A DNA stretch of 64,000 nt from Daucus carota subsp. sativus. Lineage: Eukaryota; Streptophyta; Magnoliopsida; Apiales; Apiaceae. The stretch lies in the NCBI RefSeq assembly GCF_001625215.2, contig NC_030384.2, positions 41,016,390 through 41,080,389 on the forward strand, read 5' to 3'. The notes beneath the pieces were generated by a model that searched no databases, was not told the origin of the DNA, and worked only from the letters and a program-made list of their open reading frames with translations. The translations under genes were made by a program, and so were the position numbers. Each line of letters opens with the position of its first letter. Within the stretch, counting starts at the first letter, position 1. Below are positions 1 to 11,500 of this stretch, piece after piece.

Positions 1-1091
1 GAAACCATCCCTCCCCGCCCGTGGCTATTATTTCTGATATGTTTTTTAGCTGGACCAATCGGCTCGCTGGAGAGTTGAAGATTTCACGCTATGTTTTTTC
101 GCCTTCTGGGATATTAGCTTTGTCTGTTGTTTGGACTTCATGGCGGGATATGCCTAAGAGAAATGATCCAAAGGATGAGAATGAGGTGATCAAGTTTAGC
201 AATATTCCAAATTGTCCATCTTATCCTTGGTGGAAGCTATCACCGTTGTTTAGGAGTTATGTGCAAGGGAAGTCACAATCCGAGCTTTTTAGAGCTTCGA
301 GTCTAGAAAATGTTGCAAGTCGTGGAATCATTTTTAACTCATTTACGGAATTAGAGAAAATTTATTTGGACTATTTGAAAAAGTTTTTGGGTCATGATCG
401 GGTCTGGACGGTTGGACCGCTGCTCCCTTCAGAAGAAGAGCGAGTAGAAAGAGGCGGGTCTAATGAAATTTTAGCTAAGGAGATCAAATCATGGCTTGAT
501 CAATTCGAAAATCAGACAGTTGTGTATGTCTGTTTTGGAAGTCAAGCTGTGTTGACAAATAAGCAAATGGAAATGCTAGCATTGGGATTGGAGAAGAGCG
601 GTGTCCGGTTCCTTTGGTCTTACAAGGAACCTACCAAGGGACACACGGTAGGAGAATATGGCATGATTCCATCAGGCTTCGAAGATCGCGTATCTGGCAG
701 GGGCCTTATTGTGAAAGAATGGGCTCCGCAGGTCGCGATATTGAGTCACCCTGCCCTGGGTGCTTTTTTAACTCATTGTGGGTGGAATTCGGTGCTGGAG
801 TCCATTGCAGCGGGAGTGCCAATGTTGACATGGCCAATGGGGGTTGATCAGTTTACAAATGCTAATTTGTTGGAGGAGCTTAGGGTGGGAACTAAAGTGT
901 GTGAGGGAGAAAAAACAGTTCCTGATTCGGACGAGTTGGCTCGACTGCTGGCCAGTTCGGTGGGTGATGCAAAAGGAGTTCGAATAGCAAGGGCCAAGGT
1001 GTTGAGTAAAGCAGCGCGAGATAGTACAGGAAACGATGGAAGTTCTTACAGGGCTCTTGATAGTATAGTGGATCAGTTGTCCAAACCCTAA
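1..1091 (+). CDS. UDP-glycosyltransferase, UGT89 family (3' part of gene)
   Basis: Family 1 glycosyltransferases move glucose from UDP-glucose to small acceptors such as flavonols or benzoates in the cytosol. The reading frame is open from nt 3 to the TAA at 1089-1091, giving 362 residues without a start; the family runs to about 460-480, so roughly 100 N-terminal residues, including the catalytic His region, lie upstream of the window. The frame is already coding before the GTG at 21, so that is not the start. A full 44-residue PSPG box spans 720-851: it opens WAPQ, has HCGWNS in the middle and ends in DQ, whose last Gln is usual for glucose donors. The stretch after the box (VCEGEKTVPDSDELARLL) resembles UGT89B1. 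There is no intron in the visible part. The acceptor cannot be told from sequence; UGT89 placement is from memory of the family. Confidence 0.9.
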   Translation, partial: NHPSPPVAIISDMFFSWTNRLAGELKISRYVFSPSGILALSVVWTSWRDMPKRNDPKDENEVIKFSNIPNCPSYPWWKLSPLFRSYVQGKSQSELFRASSLENVASRGIIFNSFTELEKIYLDYLKKFLGHDRVWTVGPLLPSEEERVERGGSNEILAKEIKSWLDQFENQTVVYVCFGSQAVLTNKQMEMLALGLEKSGVRFLWSYKEPTKGHTVGEYGMIPSGFEDRVSGRGLIVKEWAPQVAILSHPALGAFLTHCGWNSVLESIAAGVPMLTWPMGVDQFTNANLLEELRVGTKVCEGEKTVPDSDELARLLASSVGDAKGVRIARAKVLSKAARDSTGNDGSSYRALDSIVDQLSKP

Positions 1092-2128
1092 ACAACATTC
1101 TTATATGATCATCTCGGATGATTTGGCACCCTCCAAAATCATCTACTTTGTGGCATGTCCAAATATAATCTTTGTTATGTTCTCTGTTACACGTCACGTC
1201 ACTTCCAACTATTGGGTTCACCAAAAGAAACTATCACCCACTTTACACGGATGCCAACTTTTGACATCTCGTGCCACTTCATAAAATATTTGCAATTCTA
1301 ACAGAAGGCTAACAAGTAACAATGATGTTCTATCACGTCATGACAGGAGCGTTGACACCCCTCTTGACATCTTTATTGGAGATATATTGAAGAAAACTTT
1401 TATTTTTTCTATTATATATATCAAAAAATTATATGGTGAAAATTAATTATAACTTTTTTAGTATTTTTATTATTGGACTTATGACTTATGAGTATACATG
1501 TCTCGGCTCGATCAGCTCCCTCGCTCAGATAAACGAGCAGCTTGATTTGACTCATTTAAGTATAAGCCCGAACTTGTATGACTAATATCTGGCTCAGCAC
1601 AACTCAAATAACTCCTCTAGTTTCGATTGGGAAACACGAATACATATCATTTACCAAGTGATTCAGAGTGATGAAACTGGGCAGTAGATAACTAGAGTGA
1701 TGAGAACTTCTTGAACATAATGACCTGTAGAATAAATTTGCACAAATTACGATGCATGTGTGAACTTATCAACAATGCGGCCGACTGGATGCATCGCCCC
1801 CTTCTGGTGGCCTGTCTACAAAAGTGTTGGCCTTAGTCCTTGAAATGACTGGCGACCAATTTTTCTTTCAACTGCTTTTTTTGGAATTAATTTAGAAATA
1901 GTGTGTGTGTGTGTGTGTGTTTGTGAGTGTGTATTATGGTTCTGCTAAAAAGAGAAATATAGACAGGTGCACTGACTGATTGTGGCTGTCTTAATTTGAA
2001 AGTCATAACCATAGATTTGTTTAATATGCACATTGGTACACTAGTATAAATACACCTGCAGGAGAGTGGTGATCAAATAGATTATTCCCTCTAGATATCA
2101 TATTCCAAATTTGCAATAACTTGCTCCA
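1092..2128. other. intergenic region between UGT and terpene synthase
   Basis: This holds the UGT 3' flank and the terpene synthase promoter. A perfect (GT)10 microsatellite lies at 1901-1920, followed by a degenerate GT-rich tail to about 1932. A GC-richer patch at 1500-1620 with motifs such as CTCGGCTCGATC looks like a degraded repeat. No further gene is visible. Confidence 0.6.
2045..2052 (+). promoter_or_regulatory. TATA box of the terpene synthase gene
   Basis: TATAAATA lies 77 bp upstream of the ATG at 2129, a normal plant TATA-to-start spacing with a short 5' UTR of about 50 nt. Inferred from sequence and position only. Confidence 0.6.
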
Positions 2129-4757
2129 ATGTCTGTGTGTCTTCAGGCTTCATCAAGTTCTCATCCACCTGTAAAAGAGGGTGTGCCTGAGATTGTTCGT
2201 CGGTCTGCAAATTATCATCCCTGTGTCTGGGGAGACCATTTCCTTGCATACTCTGGTCCTGATCACGCGGTATATATGATCATATTACTCATTCTTTTCT
2301 AAAGCTTGTGTGACCTGTTATAAGTTAATGTAATTATAAACCGAGAGAGGTTAATATTTACTTCTTGATCATGGAAACTGGCATGCACAGATGTGCTACT
2401 TGAATTAATTACCAATTACAGCATGATTTCATCATATTGGTCATGTATGTCCAATTCGGAGATACAAGCTGTAGAAACCAACAATTAAGTATATATATTA
2501 GTTCAGTCTGCATTAATTTTTATGTGATTAGCATGCATGTCTACTAACACTAACTGTAACATATATTAATCTCCGTCATCTCTGCTTTATATTTGTTGCA
2601 TAACACTTGTGCAGATACCTGACCATGACACAGAGCGAAAAATTCAGGAACTGAAAGAAGAAGTGAAGGAGATGCTACTGTCAGCAGCTCCTCAACCCAA
2701 CCAACAGCTTAAGTTGATTGATGATCTTCAACGACTTGGTCTCGCCTACCATTTTGAAGCAGAGATCAACCTGGCTTTACATGATATGAATGGTATCTTT
2801 TCTGAGCTCTTTGCTAATAAAAGTGAGGATGATCTTCGCATGGTAGCTCTTTGCTTCCGGTTACTTAGACAACAAGGGTATGATGTATCTTCTGGTAAGT
2901 GAGGATGGCCTTCACAGCTAGCTCAGTCTAATATGTCTTCTTTTTTTTGTAGTTGAGAAATCATGTAATTAGGTACTACGTGCATGCAAAAGAAATTGGC
3001 TTAACTAAAACGTCTGAAATTTTATGAGCAGATGTGTTCAAACAATTCAAGGACGAGAACAAAGGGACATTCAAGGACTGCTTGAGCAAGGATGTGGAAG
3101 GACTGCTTAGTTTATATGAAGCTGCACACCTTAGGCTGCATGGAGAAGACATACTAGAAGAAGCATTGGCATTCACAACCTCTCAGCTTGAGCAACTCAA
3201 GGGTCAGTTGAAAAATCCCCTAGCAGCACAAGTGACTCATGCACTTAAGATACCCATTTGGAGGAGTGTAAACCGGGCTGAAGCAAGGCGCTACATCTCT
3301 GTTTACAGCGAAGATGATTCTCATAATGAAGCTCTGTTGTTATTTGCCAAACTAGACTTTAATCTCCTGCAGAAACTTCATCAGGGAGAACTAGCAAATA
3401 TCTACAGGTCTACACATAATATTTGTTACAAAACTAATCTGCTATTGCAAGCAATGAAAAATCAGTATAATTATAAATTGAATTATGTAAGATAATAATG
3501 ATTTGATTAAGGATTCTTGTTATTTCAGGTGGTGGGAAAAATTCAATTTTAAGGAAAAATTGCCTTTTGCAAGAGACAGATGGGTGGAGTGCTACTTTTG
3601 GGGGTTAGGATTGTATTTTGAGCCTCAGTATGCCCTTGCCCGCACAATATTAACAAAAGTATTTTCACTGATGATCGTTCTTGATGACATATACGACGTG
3701 TACGGTACACTTGAAGAAGTTACACTACTGACAGACGCAATTGACAGGTAGTTTAATCTGAAAATTTTAATTCACTTTGCAAATCGAACTCCAAGCTTTA
3801 ATTTATAGCATAAGGATTTATGAACGTATGGTTAGAATTACGTGCAAGATAAAGTATTTACTGCGATGATCAGGTTGGACATCAGTGCCTTAGATCAGCT
3901 ACCAGATTACATGAAGTACTTTTATCAAATTCTCTTAGATTTTTATGCTGAAGTCGAGGAAGACTTGAGCAAGGAGGGACTCCCATTATACCGTGTCCAG
4001 TATGCAAAAGATGCAGTGAGTAGTAATAATCTTTGTTATAATATAAATATGATCTTGAACACACTTAAAAATCATGTTAGCTGTTGATGCCAATTACCAA
4101 ATTATAACTGTTCTTGTACTTTTTGTTTCAGATGAAGCAATTAACTAGGTCATACCAGTATGAAGCTGAGTGTTTAGACAAAGGTTTAGTTCCAACAATG
4201 GATGAATATATGCACCATGGACTAGTCACTGCAGCTTTAACCATTCTTGGAATTCATTCCTTCTTGGGAATAAGGGACATGGTTACCGAGAAATCCCTTG
4301 ATTGGATATCTCATTTTCCACTGCTTATCAGGGCTGGATGCTTATTTTGCAGACTCACTGACGATATGATTGAGCTCGAGGTACTAATTAATTGGCCTAA
4401 TACTGGATATACGGATATTGTTTCATTAGCATACTGATGTTTATGCATAAATTTAAATTGTAGGCCGAGAAGAAGACAGTAGACACAGCTTCCGCCGTTG
4501 AGTGTTACATGAAACAACATGGTGTTTCAAAGGAACATACATTTTCTGAGTTTCGCAAACAAATTGTTGATGCATGGATAGATATAAATTCGGAGTGCCT
4601 CCGTCCAACTGCAGTCCCGATGCCTCTTATTAGCACCGCTTTCAATATGGTCCGTGTGACAAATCTTCTTTACCAGGATATTGATGGATTCACTACATCG
4701 GAGACTAAAACCAAAGAAATTCTCACCCCTGTCCTCGTTGATTCTATTCCAATTTAA
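2129..4757 (+). CDS. terpene synthase, TPS-a type (probable sesquiterpene synthase), 7 exons
   Basis: Predicted to ionise and cyclise a prenyl diphosphate, most likely farnesyl diphosphate in the cytosol. Exons: 2129-2269, 2615-2894, 3032-3407, 3529-3747, 3874-4015, 4132-4380, 4464-4757; all introns are GT-AG and the join gives 566 residues, normal for TPS-a. The protein starts MSVCLQ with no plastid transit peptide. RR(x8)W is seen as [11 protein letters not shown] near residue 24, RDR in [10 protein letters not shown], and the Mg-binding DDIYD in exon 4. The second metal motif is odd: DDMIELEAE has Glu where DDxxT/S/GxxxE is usual. The protein ends VDSIPI, like other TPS-a enzymes (VDSIxI). 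Seven exons is the usual TPS-a structure. Product identity cannot be read from sequence. Confidence 0.93.
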
Positions 4758-7700
4758 GCGTGATTTATGTAAGCCTTATGTCTCAATCATGTTATGGAAC
4801 CTGCAACAGATCATCCAAAGGTTCGAATTTATCAGATACTTTTTAAGTTTATATACTGGTTTGATTGTGAAATAAGGGCTCACTTTGTAATTTTAATGTA
4901 ATATATAATAAAGATTCGGGCTTATATTTTTTCTCGCCCTGTATCTCCATGCATAAACTTCCCGCTTCTTGCTTAGTTTTTAGGCATTCGAAGCCAATTA
5001 CAAATGGATGAAAAGGGAATAGTAATTGCTAAGTTAGATTTTTCTGTCTCCATCAGTGCAGTTACGTAGAGAGAACACATAAGCAACACTAATGCTAATA
5101 TTGTGATGTCCGCCCGCAAATTTTGAATAAGTGGATTTTACAGCTTAATTGCATTCATTTGGCAACGCATTACATGACTATGATGGCACGATTTGACACT
5201 GAGCATGCGTAATGCCAAAATGGGGCTTTTGTATAAGATTACTCTTAAAATTTTATAATATTAGAATTTCACTTAAATTTACTTTTACCTTTAAATAAGT
5301 TCTTAAATGTTTATTTTCATGTTCCAGCGTTCAACATGATCGCATCCATACAAAATAAAAGGTAAAAATAACATAGATTAACATCTTGAATTAGATATTT
5401 TTAACATCCATACTATTAGATTATTCTTAGTTGGCCACCAGCTACTATGGACAATAAGCAATAGCAACAATAATACTAAAATGTTATGTTCGTCCACAAA
5501 GTTTGAATACATTGAATGTTCAGCTTACTTGGTCACCCCTTTACACATTTGCTTGCACATTGACAACGTATTACATGACTTACCAGGGAGGTTTTGATGG
5601 GAAGGTGTTATATCGACGCTGCAAAACACCAAATTTTGGCTTTTGTGTAGGATTATCATATTATTTTGTTATGGTGCTTAACAGAGAATACCCAGGCTAA
5701 TGGTTTGCTGAATCTTGAAAGTGACAAAGCGCATTTTCTGTAGGCCTTCGTGTTTAAAAATTATTGTATAAGATTCATTTGGAGGAGGATCCTTCACTTG
5801 ATTCCCTCAATTTTACTTGCAAATTGCAACACCATCAACTAAACTGTGCACTGTAACTGATTTTACACAAAAACTATGATTAATGAACCGATAAGACAGA
5901 GTCAAATCATCAAAAATATTAATGTTTTAGTTCTTTCGTGATACTCCGTCTATTCTTCTAGATTATTTATATCGGGTCGAGCCGTCGAGGACTTGAGAGT
6001 TGAGACGTACTGTTCCATACCGACGAACTCGGCTCTATAACCATCCACGTAGCACTTATCAATAAGCCCCCGTCAATTTTCATTTCACATTCCACTTCAG
6101 TGATTTCCGGAGATAGCCAAGTCGCAAGATGCAAAATAGCTATATCTATAGTTATATTTTAGCACTAAAAAATGTTTTTTTATTGTTAAAGTAAAACTTC
6201 AACTCCAATGCTAGATACATTTTGCATCTAAATAATTCCAAATTTAAGTAATTTTAGTGCCTCTCTCCTAAACTTTATTTAAAGTTCACCACTATAATAC
6301 CAATTATAGTTAGTTGATGATGTGGCATGATGCATAAATGCATCCTTGCTTTCAAATTTAGAATCAGGATGCATATATGCATATTTGCATCCAAATATAA
6401 AACTCCATTGGAGTTGAGATTTTTAGCATTTGATTTCAAATTATAGAAATGATACCATTTATAACATTGCATTGGACTTGCTCTTATAAATTAGGAGGTT
6501 AAAATTATTTTTGATTTTAAGTTGAAAAATGTTTATTTATATTATATATAGAAATTAAGTTAAAGTCATAAATAAATTTGATTTAAAGTAAAAATTAGTT
6601 GGAGATACTTTTTCGGGTTAATAAGTGAAAAAACTACTAAATTATGACCAACTTACGTTGAGCCACTAAACTAAAAAAGCTTATAAACGGATCACGTCGT
6701 TAGTATAACCGTTAAGTATCATTTGACTCTAACAGAATTTGTTAAAAAATAAAAAAGTGATGAAAATCTAAAAAATATTGAATTTTCTCTTTTGGATTTT
6801 GATCATATTTTTTTTTAATAACTTGTGTTAAAATCAACTGATATTTAACGGATGTTATCTAAATGTAAATTTATATTAATTCAGTTATTTGACTGCAAGT
6901 TAAATCTAATTTTGTTATCCGTTTACAAATTTTTTGAGTTTCTAAATTTAGGTATGAGTTCAGTTATATTTTTTTGACTTAACCGACTGAACTGGACGTG
7001 CCGAAAGTTTGAAAATGAGAAGTGAACACGCTACTTCACAGTTAAAAACAAAAACCGATTTCAATGATCAAGCCCATATAGGCTGTTCAACTATAACCCA
7101 GCTACAAGCATTTAGCCCAAATATATTTAGACTGCATTGTGCAGTGTTCACTGTTCACCCGTCGAAAATAATTGGTCGCCGCGTTTAGAATCATTGTTAG
7201 CAAACATCAATACTAAATTTGTATTAAAAAGTAGATAAAAAATTATTGGTAAAATTTAAAAACATTATTTCATAATAATAAAATTTAGCCCAAAATTGGC
7301 TTTTAAAAAAAGCAAATCATCCTATATTTATGAAGAAACATCATCTTTTCAATTTTTGTGTGTCCTATCGTGGATTTTACGCCTCACAATTATTTTTATA
7401 CTATGCATAATATAATAAAATTTATCAAACTGTTATCTGATTGTAAAATAACATTTTAATTATCAACATTTTTAACAGTATAATAATTATTAAGAGCACT
7501 TTTGAACCAATCCCATTAACACATTAATATGACATCCTACATAGTTTGTCGATTAATATCAAGTAAAGTATAGTATTCTTATTAATGTTATTATCGTTAT
7601 AATTTTGGAAAAATAATATTATGTTATCATATTTGCCTTCCTACTTTTGAAGGTTTTTTTTTCTTAATGCTTTTTTATCAATGTATACTACGGTAAACTT

Positions 7701-7760
7701 CTATATATGAGAAAATATAGTTTGCAGAAATAAAAAAGGCAATATAATTTTACTTTTATT
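4758..7760. other. intergenic, repeat-rich
   Basis: No credible gene. Two related segments at about 5079-5245 and 5455-5670 share phrases such as CCACAAAGTTTGAATAC / CCGCAAATTTTGAATAA and CAACG(C/T)ATTACATGAC, so they are diverged copies of one repeat. A MITE-like sequence with long imperfect inverted ends lies at 6615-6984, listed separately. The segment around 6160-6480 ends in CATTGCATTGGACTTGCTCTTA, also MITE-like. Confidence 0.5.
6615..6984. mobile_element. MITE-like element with long imperfect terminal inverted repeats
   Basis: The left end (GGGTTAATAAGTGAAAAAAC) and the reverse complement of the right end (GGTTAAGTCAAAAAAATATA) are similar, and further in the left arm has CTTATAAACGGATCACG against TTTGTAAACGGATAACA in the right arm. 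Long inverted arms beginning GGGTTAA suggest a Mutator-type non-autonomous element. I could not find a clear target-site duplication, so the limits are approximate. Confidence 0.45.
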
Positions 7761-8322
7761 CAGTGTTCTAAAAATCGCCGAGTCGGCCGAGTACTCATTC
7801 TGAGTACTCGTTTTTAACCCCTCGTCCGATCCGAGTTCCGAGTAATCGGGTTCAAAACCGATTTATTAAAAAATCGGTCAAACTTCGGTTTGACTCCGAG
7901 TACTCGAGGTCATATCCGAGTTTGACTTATCAATTTTTTATTATTTTATTTGAAAATTATTTCAAAAGAGACTAAACGTAAATTTATGTATGTTTTGATC
8001 TTTTTTTGGTAAAGTATTGACATTAATTAGAAAGTATATGTGTTTTATGATTAAAACTTGTGAATGATTATTATGTCAAAAACTATCAAGCAATTAACTT
8101 ATATTTGAACTTCATTATTTCAAGTGTTTTATTAAAATATTAATATTATTAGATAGTTTTATTATTAATCAGTATATAACTATATATGAGAGAAAAAAAT
8201 TAATTAAAAAAAATACCCGATTAGTTATCCGATTACTCATTCCGAGTACTCACCCGAGTTCCGAGTACTCATTTTTCCGGAACCAAACCGAGTTGGACCG
8301 AGTTCCGATTTTTACAACCTTG
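7761..8322. mobile_element. non-autonomous hAT-type element (562 bp) with 8-bp TSD
   Basis: The ends are imperfect inverted repeats: CAGTGTTCTAAAAATCG on the left and, reverse-complemented, CAAGGTTGTAAAAATCG on the right (14 of 17 match). Both ends are flanked by a perfect 8-bp direct repeat CTTTTATT (7753-7760 and 8323-8330). CA-starting ends with an 8-bp duplication are the hAT signature. The subterminal DNA is rich in repeated CCGAGTACTC-like motifs in both orientations, as expected for transposase binding sites. No coding capacity. It sits about 215 bp upstream of the CTF4-like start codon. Confidence 0.8.
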
Positions 8323-8384
8323 CTTTTATTATAAACAAACACCTTTTACTCCCGCCACCAAGGCACCAAGCCACCAACACAGAC

Positions 8385-8474
8385 TCCCGCGAAAACTTCT
8401 ATTTCCCCGCCAAAACCAAAAATGAAATAAACACCCCCGATAAAAACACACAAAAAAATCAAAGAAAACCCTAA
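8385..8474 (+). promoter_or_regulatory. E2F-like sites and telo box upstream of the CTF4-like gene
   Basis: TCCCGCGAAAA at 8385-8395 (TTTCGCGG on the minus strand) and ATTTCCCCGCC at 8401-8411 both match the E2F consensus WTTSSCSS. A telo box AAACCCTAA follows at 8466-8474. E2F sites and telo boxes are typical of plant genes for DNA replication and cell division, which fits the gene downstream. Motif matches only; binding is inferred. Confidence 0.55.
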
Positions 8475-8537
8475 ACTCAAGCCCCCAAAATCAACACATT
8501 TCTCAGCAATCTCATCTGAATCCGCACAGTGTTTTCG

Positions 8538-11500
8538 ATGAAGATCCGATCTATGAAGCTCCGTGAAGCTCACAAGAGCACCGGTGTGGCCTCACAGTCT
8601 TCCATTCTTTACGACATAAATGGCGAACGTCTAGTCACTGCGCTGGCCTCGGATACTTCAATCTGTATTCACGATGCCTTTCTAAGTTCTGTTAGTCCCA
8701 AGGTGCTTCGGAATCATAGAGATGGGGTTACTTGTCTCGCTATTAGTCCTAATTCCACTTGTCTTGCTTCCGGATCTATCGATCATTCGGTCAAGCTCTA
8801 TAAATTCCCCGGTAATTTTTGTTTTTCATTCTTTTTTTAGTTTTGTTCATTGTAATTTGCTAGCTCCATTGCTTGCTGTTTGGTTTTATTTGGGAGGTAG
8901 GGAGGTAGGGGGGAGAGAGAGGGGGGGGGGGGGGGAGAGAGCTTCTAGCATCAATTTGTTGAGTCCCCCTTACAAGTGATGAAATATATTTATGTGAATG
9001 TGTTTGTGTAATTATATTTTTCCACAAATTTCACAAATAAAATCGTGTACCGATATAGAGTCAATTTGTAGATTCCTTGAATCAGACTTGCCAGATTTAA
9101 GTGTCAAAAATTGGAGCTGATATTGTGCCATATAAATTCTAGTAAAATCAGTGAATTCATGCAAGAAACGTTGAATTTTGCAATATGTTATGTAAGGGTA
9201 TGTTATATAATATAAGAGAACAGTATAGGTTTAGAAGTTTTAGGTCTAGAAGTTTTAGGTCTCATCTATGTCATGTCTTCCTTGAAAGTAGTAATATAAC
9301 TGTCCTGAATAACAGAGAAAATGCTACACATCTGTTTACAATTTTTCAGTTCCTCCTGAAACCAAGTTAAATGTTTGTCTTTAGATCCCTGCTTGCACTA
9401 TGGAGTAGTTATAACTTGTACCTATGAGGCTGTGAGATCTAATTTCATATGTCTGTAAATGCGCATGTTTAAATAACGTGCCATGTGCTTTGCTAATTAA
9501 TGATATATTGGGATTATGTTATCAGGTGGTGAATTCGAAACCAATATCACCAGGTTTACTCTACCGATCCGCAGCCTTGCTTTCAACAAATCAGGAACTA
9601 TGTTGGCAGCTGCGGGTGATGACGAGGGTATTAAACTTATTAATACTATTGATGGTTCTGTAGCAAGGGTTTTAAAAGGACACAGAGGATCTGTTACTAG
9701 CTTATCTTTTGATCCTAAAGGTGAGTACTTGGCATCTGTTGATTCGGTTGGGACCGTTATATATTGGGAGCTACATAATTCGGGGATAATAGCTCATAAT
9801 CTTAAAGGCCTAGCTCCTTCAACCAGTTCTGACAATTCTGTTATAAATGTAATTCAGTGGAGCCCAGATGGTGAGATGTTGGCTGTCCCCGGTCTAAAAA
9901 ATGATGTGGTTATGTATGACAGAGACACGGCTGAAAAACTTTTTACACTGAGAGGTGATCATGTACAACCTGTTTGCTTCTTGTCTTGGTCACCTAATGG
10001 GAAATATATGGCTACCTCTGGCTTAGATAGACAGATCTTGATCTGGAATGTTGATCAAAAGCAGGATATAGATAGGCAAAAATTTGATGAGAGAATATGC
10101 TGTATGGCTTGGAAGCCCAATGGAAATTCGTTGGCATTTATCGATGCTATGGGAAAATATGGTGTGTGGGAATCACCTGTTCCTTCATCAATGAAATCAC
10201 CCACTGAAGGTACACAATCAGTAAAAAGCAACGGTGTCCTCTTCTTTGATGAAGATGAACAAGTACCTAGTGCATCTGGTAGTCTAAGTGATATGGGTGA
10301 AGACAGTTTTGATGAATCTGAAATAGCTAGTAGAAAGAGATTGCGTCAGCAGTCCAAATATGATGATGCTCTTGATGAAGACAACGATGACGAGTTAAAC
10401 TTCTTTCCAAAGGCTGAGTCACACAAAAAACCTCGTGACGATGAGTTAAACTTCTTTCCCAAGCCCGAGTCGCGGAAAAAACCTCGTAAGGAGAAACTGG
10501 ATAGTGCAAAGGAAGGCCTACAAAACACAATGGTAATAAAAGGGCCAAAATTGCAGGAAGCTTTTCAGCCAGGTGCTACTCCTGTTCAGCCTGGAAAGAG
10601 ACGCTTTCTGTGCTACAATATGCTTGGAAGCATAACCTCGATTGATCATGATGGATACTCCCATATTGAGGTAATTCATATAATTGTAGAAGCCATAAGT
10701 AGGCATGGACAAAGTAATATGAGCTGTTTAATTGGTTCATTGAGACTGAGGTTCAACTACCTGTTATAAAATAAACAGCTGAATTGGAAGAAAATAAATT
10801 ACTTGATGATGAAATATATATCTTGTTTCGTTACTGTATTTGTTTTCTGAGGGCAAAGAAACCAAATCAGGATGTGCATCCTGGAAATTTATCAAATAAT
10901 AAGCATGATCTACAGTCAATTTGCTAATTTTTATCAATACCAGAACAGTGTTAGTAGTTACAAGCAATTTATGTAACTACTACTTGTTAGTTATACTATA
11001 CTTTTTAACTTGTGTATTGCTATTGTAACTCAAATGCAGATAGACTTTCATGACACTGGCAGTGGACCACGAGTTCCCGCAATGACTGATTATTTTGGTT
11101 TTACAATGGCTTCCCTCAATGAAAGTGGAAGTGTTTTTGCAAATCCTCGAAAGGGTGAGAAGAATATGAGTACCCTGATGTATCGCCCATTCAGTAGCTG
11201 GGCAAACAATAGTGAGGTTAGTTGGGCAAACAATATTGCCTCTTCACTTATTCAGTCACATGTATTCGTTTTGTATAATATTTATCAGGAGTTAGTGCAA
11301 CAATTTCTTAATTTAAGATTATATATCTATTTGGATACAACTGTACACTTTACTGTTACAATAGTTTATGTTCCCTTCAAACTTGTTCAAATAAAAAACA
11401 TTGTCTTGGAGAATGATTTCCCAGGTGAAACATTTGCTTTCACAGAGTATAACATCTTATTATTTCTAGGTAGGTTTTGCTCGGCTATGCACATAATTAA

